Of a stretch of DNA of 64,000 nucleotides, positions 24,466-33,912 are shown piece after piece. The first letter of the stretch is position 1, and each line of letters opens with the position of its first letter. Location: the NCBI GenBank assembly GCA_052168315.1, contig JBQLZO010000025.1:124001-188000 (forward strand), read 5' to 3'. The DNA comes from JBQLZO01 sp052168315. GTDB lineage: Bacteria > Planctomycetota > Phycisphaerae > Phycisphaerales > UBA1924. The translations under genes and the position numbers were made by a program. The notes under the pieces are model-generated. The model had not been told where the DNA came from. It was given only the letters and a program-made list of their open reading frames with translations, and ran no database searches.

Positions 24466-25140
24466 TCACCCGGGCCCCTCCGAAGGTCCGGCGTCCTTCG
24501 TTTCCGAGAGCGCGTGGTAGAGCCAGGCCCGCGCGTACGCCCAGTATCGATCGCCCGTGGACTGCGAAATCCCCATCACCTCCGCCGCCTCGCGGAGGGT
24601 GAGCCCGCCGAAGAAACGCAGCTTGACCAGCATCGCCTTCTCGCGGTCCTCGAGTTCAAGGCGCGACAGCGCCTCGTCAAGGTCCGCGAGTTCCGCTGGC
24701 GGCTCCTCGAGAGTCAGCATCTCGGGATCCAGCGCCAGACGCCTGGCATCGCCGCCGCGCTTGGCGGCCCGACGGGCCCGGGCCCGATCGATCAGGATGC
24801 GGCGCATCGCCTCGGCCGCGGCCGCAAAGAAGTGGCCCCGTCCATCCCACGCCGCCTCGGCCCGCTCGCCCGAGGATCCGACCAGGCGGAGGTAGGCCTC
24901 GTGCACCAACGCAGTCGCCTGGAGCGTCTGGCCGGGGCGCTCACGGCGCAGCCTGTCCGATGCGAGGACGCGCAGCTCCGAATACACCAGCTCCAGCAGC
25001 TTCGCGGCCGCCGCGCGATCGCCGTCTTGCGCGCTCCGCGCCAGCAGCGTCACCTGCGCGCTCAATTCGCCGCGCGCTCCGACCCCTTCGCCGCCGCTCG
25101 ATCCCGCGTTCTCCGGAGCGCCTCGGCCTTGCTCATCCAT
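24466..25140 (-). CDS. Planctomycete-type ECF sigma factor, 224 aa
   Basis: RNA polymerase sigma factor of the sigma-70 ECF family, in the planctomycete-rich group usually found beside kinase-TPR genes. Region 2: LLELVYSELRVLASDRLRRE, ALVHEAYLRLV and the helix GHFFAAAAEAMRRILIDRARAR (about 110-130). Region 4: DLDEALSRLELED...LREAAEVMGISQSTGDRYWAYARAWLY (about 160-215), with a clear HTH. The ATG at 25140 has GAAGGA 8 nt upstream. No anti-sigma factor with a membrane helix is adjacent, so regulation may pass through the neighbouring kinase, as proposed for related groups. Confidence 0.93.
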   Translation of the reverse strand: MDEQGRGAPENAGSSGGEGVGARGELSAQVTLLARSAQDGDRAAAAKLLELVYSELRVLASDRLRRERPGQTLQATALVHEAYLRLVGSSGERAEAAWDGRGHFFAAAAEAMRRILIDRARARRAAKRGGDARRLALDPEMLTLEEPPAELADLDEALSRLELEDREKAMLVKLRFFGGLTLREAAEVMGISQSTGDRYWAYARAWLYHALSETKDAGPSEGPG

Positions 25141-25204
25141 CGCTCGATCCTTCGTCCGGCATCCCGCCGACATCCACTCAGGAAACCGCCCCGCGCGCCA
25201 TCGA

Positions 25205-28200
25205 TCAGCGAGCCGGATCCACTGGCGCCAGGAACCCGATCTCTCCCAGCCGATCGCGGGCCACAAGCACGTACGGCTGGCTGGGTGGCGGCGTGATCGC
25301 CAGGCGGAATCCCACATCGGCGAACGCCCGCTCGATGCCCGCGTTGTCGGGACTCAGCGGGATCGGCTGGTCAACTCCCGGGCCGAAGTCGCCCACGCCG
25401 GACAGCGCCGATCCTCCAACGACCCCGTATCCGCCGCCTCCGAGATCCACGACCTCGGCGACATTGCCGTACCCGTGCGCGAGCCGACCACCCGGGGCCC
25501 CACCAACCTCGACCGGCACGAACAACGACGAGCCATCGTCGATCTGGCTCCAGAACTGCGCGCGCCCGTCGGCCTCGGCGTCGACGACGAATGCGCTCTG
25601 CCGGAGCGTCTGGCGTCCGGGCGAACGCTTGATGCGGAAGCTGCTCAGGAACCTCCCATCCCCGGCGTTCCTGAATCGATCCCATTCGCCCAGCACCGCC
25701 AGCCGCCACAACCGATCGCGCATGTTCAGACCCGGCAGCGCGGCATCGAACTCACCGGCGGCCTGACGCCATTCCTCAATCTTCGGGACTCGCACCGGCG
25801 ATGGATCGCCGAACATCGCGAGCAGATCGATCATCAATCGCGGCGCGATCATCTGCACCGGCGTGCGATCGGTGGGAGGCGTTACCCCGGGCAGCAGGCT
25901 GTCGCGCCCGACGGCGCTCTTGAAGTTGGTATCGCGGTTCCTGAGCGTGAACCAGCCTCCGCTGCTGAGCTCGGCGTCGAACTGCTCGCCGCCCTGGATC
26001 CACCTGGTCTCGACGGAGTGCGGGATGAGCCTTCCGGCGTTGCGGTCCATGGTCCACCCCACCGCGGCCGGCTCGGTCGAGTTGGCCTCATCGGCCCGCT
26101 CGAGCGTCTCGATCGCGGCCGCCTTCCGGGCTCCGGGCATGGAGTCGAGCAGCGCGTTCATGTCGCCGATCGCCAGCTCCTCGCGCGCGATATAGGCGGT
26201 GGGGTACCCGCCGCCACCATCCGTCCGCACGCCGAGGAACCTCCGCGCGCCGATTCCCGGGACCTCCACATCGATGTTCCTGAAATCGTCACCGCTCCGG
26301 GCGCTCCATCCTCGCGGCAGCGCGCCCGCCTGCTCGAAGTCCGGGGGCAGCGCCTTCAGCTCATCGGGCAGCCGCACGATCGCGCTGAGCCAATCGTCGA
26401 GCCCTGTGTCCTCGCTTCGCACGACCTCCGATCGGAGGGCCGCGGCGCGCTGGGCAAGCTCATCGATGACGCCGCGGGCGCCGACCTCATCATCGATGTC
26501 CAGCGCCGACAGCCGAACCATCGCGTTCCACAGCGCCCAGTTCGCCCGGACCCGCACCGCAAGCACCGAAGCCTCGCCGGCCTCCGACCACGCCCGGTCG
26601 CTCTGCTCGCCCGGGCCCAGTGGGAGCCCGAGGAAGGCGAACGAACGGCGCAGCGCCAGCGCCGGGTCGGTGGTGAACTCGGCCAGCGTCGACCAGTCCT
26701 CGGCGCCAAGACGGTCGTTGGCGTATCCGATGGCGATCTCCCGCCAGTTCAGCTCGAGCTGCCCGGACAGCTCATCCAGTTCCGGATTCTGCTGGCGCGG
26801 CGCCTCACGATCGAACACCCGCGCCATCGTCTCGGCGACCTTCGCGTGCTCGATCAGCATGTCGGGGGTCTCGGGGATCAGCGGCTCCGGCGGCGGACAC
26901 TTGCGCACTCGCGCGACCCAAACGAACGCCACCTCGAACCCGCGGCGCAGCTCCCGGTCGTCCGTGACCGGAACGACGCCTTCCGGCAGCACCGACGACA
27001 CGATCGCCTGGATCACCTCGCGCTCGGTCGGCTCGGCTTCGCAGATCCACTCTTCGAACCGGAGCAACCGCTGCACCGCGGCGTCGATCCCGAGCCAGTC
27101 GGCGTCGTACGCGCTGGCGATCCGGACCGAGGGCTTCGTGGGATCCGATCGATGTGCCTCGCCCGCGATTCCCTGCAGCCGCGCGTGGCGTTCGCGCATC
27201 GCCAGGAACCCATCGACATCGACCCAGAGCCATAGGTCCAGGTCCTGACGAAGCTCCTCGTTCAGGGCCGCAGCGTTGGAAACGACCTCGCCCACCATCT
27301 CCGGCGTGGCCAGTGGCAATCCGTCCGCGAGCCGGCTCCCGCTGGCCGGATCGGAGAACATCCATGTGCCCAGCGGCGCGGTCCACCCGCCGTCGGGCGA
27401 GGAGCCATCGGCAAAGAACGCGTGCCGAAGGCTCGCGGCATACACCCGCTCGGCGCGATCACGCCAAGATGCTTCATACGCGTCATCGGCCGATCGCTCG
27501 TGCTCGCGGAGCGCGCCGACCAACTCCTCGAGACGCCGCTCGAAGATGGTGGCGTTGGCACACTTCTCACGCGGGTGGTTCGGCGTGGGCGATGCGCTGG
27601 CCAAGAGTTCGGGCCGCTCACCGCCGGATCGGATCACCTCGCGCACGAGCTCAGCGACTTCTGGCGAGAGCCCATCGACCTCACCGGCGTACCTCGACTC
27701 CAGCGGTTCGAGGACCCGCTGCCGGATGAAGCCGGCCATGAGCGGGAAGCAAGGATCGACCTCCCGCACCGCCAGTTCCAACTGGCCGCGCAGATCGGCG
27801 TAGTTCGCCACGACGAACAGGTGCCGCTGCGCCGTTCCCCAGTGCGCGAAATCTGGATCGGACTCTGGAGCGCTCAGCACCGCGGACGCGTCTTCGTTCA
27901 GCCATTCATAACGGAGATCGTCCGGCGCTGCGGCCTTGACGAGGTTGTCGGCCCACTCACGCGTCGCCTCGATCGACGGCGCGATCACCGCCGAGGGATC
28001 TGCCAGGAATCGGTCGGTGCCGAGCAGGGTTCGCCACGCTTCGGGGCGCCACTCGCTCACGGGCCCGACCTGTTCCAAGCCGGATGCGCCATCGAGCGTG
28101 CTGCGCCACAGCGACGCATCCCCGTAGACCCATGCCAGTTCATTGGCCGCCGACTGGGAACTCAGGGACTCGACCAGCCCCGCGCCTACTCCCCGAACGG

Positions 28201-30187
28201 CCGCGACGCGATCGAATCGCTCGCTCCGATCGATCGATGCATCCCATCGATCTTTCGCAGGCCCCTCTTTCGCTCGCTCATCGAGCAGCGAACGCAGATC
28301 ACCCGACAGCGCCTGATCGAAATCCCGCGCCAGCGAGCAAGCGATCAGTTCCAGGGGCTCGTTCGCCGCGTCCCGGTAGGCGGGCACCACGAAACGCTCG
28401 GCGAACGACGGATCCCGCAGGCGCTCGATGAGAGCCAGCGACTCATTGACAGGGTTCCCCGAGCGGCCCATCGCGGCTTCGAGCGATCCGCCAACCTGCT
28501 GGTGCGCCCGCGCCGAATCGAACAGACGCACGAGATCGGGCGCGGACAGGTCCGGCAAACCAGGGTCCTGCGCGATTCGGGCCTTCTCGTCATCGGGCTC
28601 GGCCCCGTCGCTCCCGAGCGCCTCCGGCGATGGGCCGGCATCGCCTACGGCGTGCGAATCACCCTCCGCGGGCGGCGCGTCGCTCCCATTCGGCGTCGTC
28701 CCATCGGCACCATCCAGCCCGCGGGGTGCGGGCTCGCGCGCCGCCAGCAGTTCGAACAGTCGTCCGTCGAGCTCATCGATGTTCGCCTGCAGGAGGCGGG
28801 CCGACTCAGACGGGCCGCAGGCCGTCAGCCCTTCGCCGATCCGCTCGATGCGCGCTCTCTCGCCCTCAACAAAGACCTTGGCCCGAGCCGCGGCGGCGTC
28901 GAGTTCCTCCGCGACCGCCACGATCGCACCGAAGAGCACCCGAGCATCGCCGGACTCTTCATTCTCATCCACCAGCAGCACCGCGCCGGCCACATCATCC
29001 CATACCAGCAGCGGCTGATCGAAGCTGGTCAATTCGTTGAGGGCGTTTAGAAGCCGCTCGCTCCGGTCGTTGGTCAGGCGTCCAACCTGGATCGCCCGCT
29101 CGGTCATGGCCAGCCGCTCGATCACCTCCTGGAGCGCGCGGTCCGCATCGAACTCGGCATCGCTCGCCGTGCCAAGCCCCTCGACGCCCACACCGAGCAC
29201 CACGGCCGAAAACTCCGATCGCCGCTCGTACGCGCCGCCCGAGGAATCGCGCGCGCTGAGGATCCGGCGGAACTGCACCGGGTACCGCGCCAGCGCCTCC
29301 CCGGCCTGCTCCCGGCTCGCGGTGGGAGGCGGCTCCGGGCCGAAGACCACCCACCCGACCATGCCGAGCAGCACCGCCAGCAGCGACGCCGCCACGACCG
29401 ACACCGATCGGCGGTTCACCGCGCCCTCTTTGAAGCGCAGCGCCTCGGCGAGCGTTTCCGGCGTCGGCAGGTCCTCGCCGCCATCAAAGAGCAGATCGTG
29501 GCACAGCGCCCGCGCCCGAGCGCCGCCGATCGAGCCGAACACCCGCGTCCACGCTCGATCCGCCGGAATCTCCACGCCGCGGAGCGAGTCCGCGCCCCGC
29601 CCGGTCACCACCGCCAGCAGCCAGCCCCCAAGTGCCCGGCGATCCGACTGCGCTGATCGCGATTCATCCGCGATTGCGGGGAGCGGGTCCGTCAGCGCGA
29701 TCCGCTCGCCCAGCGCGCCCTGCCCGTTCCCGCCGCCCTCGCCACGCTCGCGGTCGATGAGAATATTCGTCAGGGTCGCGTGCCCGTGCGGCCTCCCGGT
29801 CGACTCGCGGAACCCCGCCAGCGCGCCGCGCACCCGCTCGACCGCCCCCAGCACCTCGTCGGCGCCGAACCGGCATTCGTGTCCCAGGAGCATCCGCGCG
29901 TTGTCGTCGTACCGCCGATAGACCACCCACGCGCCGGCATCGCCGCCCGAGGCCTCGCCCAGATCCACGACGCGGACCAGGCCGGGCACGCCCTCGGCAT
30001 CGCGCAGCAGCCGCGCCGAAGCGAGCAGATCCTCCCCGGCGTGCTCGAAGAGGTCCTCGGCCGGGAGGCCATCCGTCTCCACGACCTTCGCGACCAGCCG
30101 CTCGCCCGCATCGTCGATGGCGTAGATCGACACGAACCCGAGGCGATGCAGCCGCTCACCGTTCGTCGCAAACCTGCCCAGTCGCAT
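25205..30187 (-). CDS. Giant transmembrane pseudokinase-like protein, 1660 aa
   Basis: The cytoplasmic N terminus (1-255) has a protein-kinase outline: LVAKVVE (Lys34 where the VAIK lysine would be), an alphaC-like region, then HGHATLTNILID (134-145) in place of HRDxxxxN and TDP in place of DFG. The glycine loop, catalytic Asp and DFG are missing, so phosphotransfer is unlikely. A positively charged stretch precedes one membrane helix (about 261-283), leaving about 1375 residues outside. The outer part is rich in alpha-helical, acidic, Trp-containing sequence; residues about 1200-1660 have a repeated WxxGGEQF/RNRDTNF-like beta pattern. No known enzyme motif is seen. It is the first gene of the ECF-FHA-kinase block, 64 bp before the sigma gene. 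Confidence 0.78.
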   Translation of the reverse strand: MRLGRFATNGERLHRLGFVSIYAIDDAGERLVAKVVETDGLPAEDLFEHAGEDLLASARLLRDAEGVPGLVRVVDLGEASGGDAGAWVVYRRYDDNARMLLGHECRFGADEVLGAVERVRGALAGFRESTGRPHGHATLTNILIDRERGEGGGNGQGALGERIALTDPLPAIADESRSAQSDRRALGGWLLAVVTGRGADSLRGVEIPADRAWTRVFGSIGGARARALCHDLLFDGGEDLPTPETLAEALRFKEGAVNRRSVSVVAASLLAVLLGMVGWVVFGPEPPPTASREQAGEALARYPVQFRRILSARDSSGGAYERRSEFSAVVLGVGVEGLGTASDAEFDADRALQEVIERLAMTERAIQVGRLTNDRSERLLNALNELTSFDQPLLVWDDVAGAVLLVDENEESGDARVLFGAIVAVAEELDAAAARAKVFVEGERARIERIGEGLTACGPSESARLLQANIDELDGRLFELLAAREPAPRGLDGADGTTPNGSDAPPAEGDSHAVGDAGPSPEALGSDGAEPDDEKARIAQDPGLPDLSAPDLVRLFDSARAHQQVGGSLEAAMGRSGNPVNESLALIERLRDPSFAERFVVPAYRDAANEPLELIACSLARDFDQALSGDLRSLLDERAKEGPAKDRWDASIDRSERFDRVAAVRGVGAGLVESLSSQSAANELAWVYGDASLWRSTLDGASGLEQVGPVSEWRPEAWRTLLGTDRFLADPSAVIAPSIEATREWADNLVKAAAPDDLRYEWLNEDASAVLSAPESDPDFAHWGTAQRHLFVVANYADLRGQLELAVREVDPCFPLMAGFIRQRVLEPLESRYAGEVDGLSPEVAELVREVIRSGGERPELLASASPTPNHPREKCANATIFERRLEELVGALREHERSADDAYEASWRDRAERVYAASLRHAFFADGSSPDGGWTAPLGTWMFSDPASGSRLADGLPLATPEMVGEVVSNAAALNEELRQDLDLWLWVDVDGFLAMRERHARLQGIAGEAHRSDPTKPSVRIASAYDADWLGIDAAVQRLLRFEEWICEAEPTEREVIQAIVSSVLPEGVVPVTDDRELRRGFEVAFVWVARVRKCPPPEPLIPETPDMLIEHAKVAETMARVFDREAPRQQNPELDELSGQLELNWREIAIGYANDRLGAEDWSTLAEFTTDPALALRRSFAFLGLPLGPGEQSDRAWSEAGEASVLAVRVRANWALWNAMVRLSALDIDDEVGARGVIDELAQRAAALRSEVVRSEDTGLDDWLSAIVRLPDELKALPPDFEQAGALPRGWSARSGDDFRNIDVEVPGIGARRFLGVRTDGGGGYPTAYIAREELAIGDMNALLDSMPGARKAAAIETLERADEANSTEPAAVGWTMDRNAGRLIPHSVETRWIQGGEQFDAELSSGGWFTLRNRDTNFKSAVGRDSLLPGVTPPTDRTPVQMIAPRLMIDLLAMFGDPSPVRVPKIEEWRQAAGEFDAALPGLNMRDRLWRLAVLGEWDRFRNAGDGRFLSSFRIKRSPGRQTLRQSAFVVDAEADGRAQFWSQIDDGSSLFVPVEVGGAPGGRLAHGYGNVAEVVDLGGGGYGVVGGSALSGVGDFGPGVDQPIPLSPDNAGIERAFADVGFRLAITPPPSQPYVLVARDRLGEIGFLAPVDPAR

Positions 30188-30404
30188 TGATCAACTCCGT
30201 CGCGGGGTTCGAACTCGCCCGCCCGGGACGCCGGTCCGCGGTTCCCGGTCGAGGGAGGCTCTGTCTCTGCAGCGTGGGCATGCGGCACGAAAGATGCATC
30301 ATACGACCCGGGCCCCGCCCACGCCCTCCGTTCGCGGGCCGGGAGGCCCATCCGCGGGGCGCTGGACCGTGACGCCCCGGGCGCACCGCGATACCGTCAC
30401 CCAA

Positions 30405-31007
30405 ATGCCCCGACGAGTCCTCCACGACGAATACTTCAATAAGGCCAAGGCAGAGGGATACCTCGCCCGCTCGGCCTACAAGCTCCAGCAGATCAATGAG
30501 GCGCGGCGCATCATCAAGCCGGGCGACCGGATCCTCGACCTCGGATGCGCGCCCGGCGCGTGGCTCCAGGTCGCCGCGGAGATCACCGGGCCGAAGGGCG
30601 TCGTGGTCGGCATCGACCTGCAGCAGTGCCGCCACCCGTTCGCGTCCAACATCCACCACCTCGTCGCCGACATCTACAAGGTCGACCCCGACGACCTGAC
30701 CCGCCTCGCGGGAGGACTGTTCGATGTCGTTGTCTCGGACATGGCGCCCAACACCTCCGGGCACGGCGATGCCGAGCGCTCGGCCGCGCTGTGCCAGCGG
30801 GTGCTGGATTTGCTCCCGAGCCTGCTCAAGCCCGGCGGGCACTCCGCGATGAAGATCCTCGAGGGCGGCGGGCACCTGGAGACCCTGTCGATGGCCAGGG
30901 CCCTGTTCGCGGAATGCAAGGGGTTCAAGCCCAAGGCATCACGAGCGGTCTCTTCGGAGATCTACATCGTCGGCAAGGGGTACGCCCCGCCACCGGCGCG
31001 GGGCTGA
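30405..31007 (+). CDS. rlmE: 23S rRNA (uridine-2'-O)-methyltransferase RlmE/FtsJ, 200 aa
   Basis: SAM-dependent 2'-O-methyltransferase that modifies U2552 (E. coli numbering) in the ribosomal A loop late in 50S assembly. The K-D-K-E catalytic set is visible: Lys in RSAYKLQQI, Asp in VVSDMAPN, Lys in AMKILEGG and Glu in SSEIYIV. The SAM loop is LDLGCAPGAW. Length matches FtsJ (about 209 aa). The ATG at 30405 has no Shine-Dalgarno within a few bases, so it may be leaderless or weakly initiated; the in-frame extension upstream is not conserved-looking. It converges with mgtE (10 bp between stops). Confidence 0.95.
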   Translation: MPRRVLHDEYFNKAKAEGYLARSAYKLQQINEARRIIKPGDRILDLGCAPGAWLQVAAEITGPKGVVVGIDLQQCRHPFASNIHHLVADIYKVDPDDLTRLAGGLFDVVVSDMAPNTSGHGDAERSAALCQRVLDLLPSLLKPGGHSAMKILEGGGHLETLSMARALFAECKGFKPKASRAVSSEIYIVGKGYAPPPARG

Positions 31008-31017
31008 CCACGCCCCA

Positions 31018-32406
31018 TCACAGCAAGGTGCCGCGCAGCAGCAGCGTGCAGTAGCCGAGGTAGATCGCGACCCCGGACACATCCATCAGCGTCGCGACCA
31101 GCGGGCTGGAACTCGTCGCCGGATCGAGCCGCAGCCGCTGGAGCACGAGCGGGAGCGTGGACCCGACGATCGTCGCCCAGACCACGATGGTCAGCACCGC
31201 CATCGCGATCGTGCCCCCCACGATCCACGGATACTCCGTCGCCGCCACGCCCATCGCGTGCAGCAGCCAGACCACGCCGATGCCCATCCCGCCGAGGATC
31301 AACCCCATCGGCAGCCCGCTGCGGATCTCGTGCAGCACCACCCGTCCCCAGTCGCGCAGCTCCACCTCGCCCAGCGCGATCGCGCGGACCAGCAGCGTCG
31401 AGGTCTGCGAGCCCGTGTTCCCGCCGAGCGAGATGATCATCGGCACGAACAACGAGAGCACCACCGCCCGCGTGAGCTGGTCCTCGAACGCCCCCATCAC
31501 CGTGATCGTGAGCACCTGCATCACGAACAGCGCCGCCAGCCACGGCCCGCGCTTGCGGATCATCTCCCCCGCCCCGGTCTCCAGGTACGCGTGATCCAGC
31601 GCCGCCAGGCCGCCCAGCTTCTGGATGTCCTCCGTCGCCTCTTCTTCCTGGACATCCTGCACGTCGTCGAAGGTCACGATCCCCACGAGGATCCCCCGCG
31701 AGTCGATCACCGGGAGCACCGTGCGGTCGTATCGCGCCAGCAGCCGCACCGCTTCCTCGCGGTCGTCGGTCGCGCTCAGCGCGACATACTTCGAATCCAT
31801 CAGGTCCGCGATCGGCGTCTCGAGCGGCGCGAGCAAGAGCTGGCGGATGAATAGGTCGTCGATCAGCCGGCCGTCGGCATCGACCACATACACCCAGTGC
31901 AGGGTCTCGGCGTCCCGCCCCCACCGGCGGATGTGCGCCAGGGCGCGCTCCACCGTCCAGTCCGGCTTCACCCGCACATAGTCGGGCGTCATCAGACGCC
32001 CGATCTGCTCCGAGTCGTACCCGAGAATCGCCTGCGTCTGCCGCTTCGTCTCCGGCTTGAGGTTCAGCAGGATGCGGCCGGAGACCTCGGCCGGCAGCTC
32101 ATCGAGCAGCCGCGCCCGGTCGTCCGGGTCCATGTCCTCGACCAGCCGCGTGGCCCGCCCCTCGCCGAACGCCTCGATGAGCTCCTCCTGCCGCTCCGAG
32201 GCCAGGTACGCGAACACCTCGCTCGCATCGTCGCGCGGCAGGATCCGGAAGGCGATCGCCGCCTCGCCCGGTTCGAGTTCCTCCAGGAGTTCCGCCACAT
32301 CCGCGTGCGGAAGCCCGCGCAGCATCTCGCGCAGGTCGCGCCACTTCTGAGCCGCGAGGAGCTCGCGCGCCTCCGGCTCCAGAAGCTGAACGGTCGGGCT
32401 AAGCAT
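31018..32406 (-). CDS. mgtE: Magnesium transporter MgtE, 462 aa
   Basis: Mg2+-gated Mg2+ channel of the inner membrane. The domains are in family order: the MgtE N domain of short helical repeats (about 1-130, with LPHADVAELLEEL and LDELPAE), two CBS domains (about 140-265), a plug helix and five membrane helices (about 285-460). The selectivity region PMIISLGGNTGSQTSTL is conserved. The N and CBS domains bind Mg2+ and close the pore when it is abundant. ATG 32406 is used; a GTG two codons earlier is possible. No ribosome site is obvious. Confidence 0.96.
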   Translation of the reverse strand: MLSPTVQLLEPEARELLAAQKWRDLREMLRGLPHADVAELLEELEPGEAAIAFRILPRDDASEVFAYLASERQEELIEAFGEGRATRLVEDMDPDDRARLLDELPAEVSGRILLNLKPETKRQTQAILGYDSEQIGRLMTPDYVRVKPDWTVERALAHIRRWGRDAETLHWVYVVDADGRLIDDLFIRQLLLAPLETPIADLMDSKYVALSATDDREEAVRLLARYDRTVLPVIDSRGILVGIVTFDDVQDVQEEEATEDIQKLGGLAALDHAYLETGAGEMIRKRGPWLAALFVMQVLTITVMGAFEDQLTRAVVLSLFVPMIISLGGNTGSQTSTLLVRAIALGEVELRDWGRVVLHEIRSGLPMGLILGGMGIGVVWLLHAMGVAATEYPWIVGGTIAMAVLTIVVWATIVGSTLPLVLQRLRLDPATSSSPLVATLMDVSGVAIYLGYCTLLLRGTLL

Positions 32407-32762
32407 CCGCACAGTCTACGCGATGCGCGTCCGGAATCGGAATCCCGGAGGCGTGCGACCCGACTTCCCCTGGGCATTCACCGGTCCGCACACTCAGGAT
32501 TCCGAACACAACAACCCGGGACAGTTCGAGCGCCATTCCGTATTCCCCCGATGCCCGACCCATCATCGGTCGGTGCGATCGCCCCCGACCGGGCGAGCAC
32601 CGGCATCCGAGTCGCGCCGCGTGCGAACCCGACGCCCGGAACCAGCGCCCGGACGATCGCTCCGCCTGCCGGTTCATGGCATCCGCGCGATCGCCTGACC
32701 CAGGCGCTCGAAGTGTCCGCGATTCCAGCACGCCACATTCCAACCCACCAATGGAGAGAACC
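32407..32762. other. Divergent intergenic region
   Basis: Between mgtE (minus) and the PEP-CTERM-type gene (plus). No gene, RNA or Mg2+ leader structure is recognised and no promoter is convincing by eye. Confidence 0.4.
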
Positions 32763-33566
32763 ATGCAAGGCACCAACCGACTGTCGATCGCCATCCTCGC
32801 CGGGCTCGCGGCGTCCTCGTTCGCGCCGTTCGCGAGCGCTGGGCAGCAGCAGACGACCACGCTCACCGGGATCGACGACTTCGCGATGTCCACCGTCTTC
32901 CGACCACTCTTCCCATCATTCCCGGATCGTGCGGCGATCATCGAACAGGCCCGCTGGCAGGTCAACGGCGACCAGACCGGCTCGTTCGGGACCCTGGGCA
33001 TCTTCACCGTGTTCGACATCGATGGCGCAGCGCTCAGGCCCGCCGCGGGCGCCGCCTCCATCGACTCGATCACTTTCGACATCTTCCCCGCGGTGAACAT
33101 GGACACCGGGAGCGGCGGCATCGCCGGCGAAGGCGGGAACCTGAGCATCTACTTCACCACCTCCGACGCCGATGTGCTCGACCCCGACGGCGGCATCGTG
33201 TTCGACAATGGCGGCGGCACCGACCCCACCGGGCTCGGCGATCAGTTCGAGAACCTCACCAACATCTCCTCTGAGAACCAGTCCGGCGGCATCTACGACA
33301 TCACCCGCGAGGCCGACCTCTTGCTCGTCGCCGAAACCATCCTCGACCGGATCAATAACTCGCAGAACATCCGATTCATCTTCGCCAGCCAGACGCCCGG
33401 ATTCAGCGCCAACTTCGGAACCGGCAACGAGGATCAGTCCCCATCGTTCGATTTCTTCGGGCAGCCGCCGACGGTGACCTTCGGCATCACGCCGGTGCCA
33501 GCGCCGAGCGCTGCGGGACTCGCGGCGATTGCCGCGTTGGGCGCTGCGCGTCGGCGCCGATCGTGA
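32763..33566 (+). CDS. Secreted protein with PEP-CTERM-like sorting tail, 267 aa
   Basis: Signal peptide (about 1-24, cleavage after ASA) and a beta-rich mature domain (DSITFDIFPAV, NIRFIFASQTPGF and similar strands) of unknown fold. The end is a variant exosortase signal: VPAPSAAG (about 243-250), a hydrophobic helix, and the basic cluster RRRRS. In Phycisphaerae such tails (PAP in place of PEP) are common on extracellular proteins and are cut by an exosortase-type enzyme. The ATG at 32763 follows GGAGAG by 6 nt. No exosortase is encoded nearby. Confidence 0.85.
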   Translation: MQGTNRLSIAILAGLAASSFAPFASAGQQQTTTLTGIDDFAMSTVFRPLFPSFPDRAAIIEQARWQVNGDQTGSFGTLGIFTVFDIDGAALRPAAGAASIDSITFDIFPAVNMDTGSGGIAGEGGNLSIYFTTSDADVLDPDGGIVFDNGGGTDPTGLGDQFENLTNISSENQSGGIYDITREADLLLVAETILDRINNSQNIRFIFASQTPGFSANFGTGNEDQSPSFDFFGQPPTVTFGITPVPAPSAAGLAAIAALGAARRRRS

Positions 33567-33618
33567 GACGCGCGAATCCGCTTCCCTCACATCCCCAGAG
33601 CCGGAACACGCCGCCGAA

Positions 33619-33650
33619 CCCCCTCACGCTCCCGACGAGCGATGAGGGGG
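33619..33650. terminator. Intergenic hairpin between convergent genes
   Basis: Stem CCCCCTCA-CGCT with AGCG-A-TGAGGGGG (12 bp, one bulged A, 7-nt loop), between the PEP-CTERM-type gene and the small membrane-protein gene. There is no T-run on either side, so it may be a Rho-helped or processing structure. Confidence 0.4.
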
Positions 33651-33687
33651 CACGGTCGCGCGCATCGCTCGGATCTTCCATCGCATC

Positions 33688-33912
33688 TCACGCGCCGGGC
33701 CCGCGCCCGGCTCGATCGCTTTCTTTGGGGCGCCCTCCGCTCAGGCTGATGGCCACCATGATCGCCAGCAGCAGAAGCACCCCCAGCAGCAGCCCGCCCG
33801 CGTTGGAGAGCAGCGCTTCGATCGACTCGGCGACGAACCCGGGATCGGTTGGATTGAGCGTCTGTGTCATCCCGTTCGCTCCAAACCGCGCTTCCAGCAC
33901 CGACGGGTTCAT
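33688..33912 (-). CDS. Small single-TM protein coupled to prfB, 74 aa
   Basis: Not recognised. One strong membrane helix (about 38-56, ending in the motif IMVAISLSGG) with a short basic tail. The ATG overlaps the prfB stop as ATGA, which suggests translational coupling, although an internal ATG at about 33870 with GGAG 9 nt upstream would give a 60-residue form. Neither role nor relation to translation termination can be deduced. Real gene status is supported by the overlap and the clean hydrophobic helix, not by homology. Confidence 0.6.
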   Translation of the reverse strand: MNPSVLEARFGANGMTQTLNPTDPGFVAESIEALLSNAGGLLLGVLLLLAIMVAISLSGGRPKESDRAGRGPGA

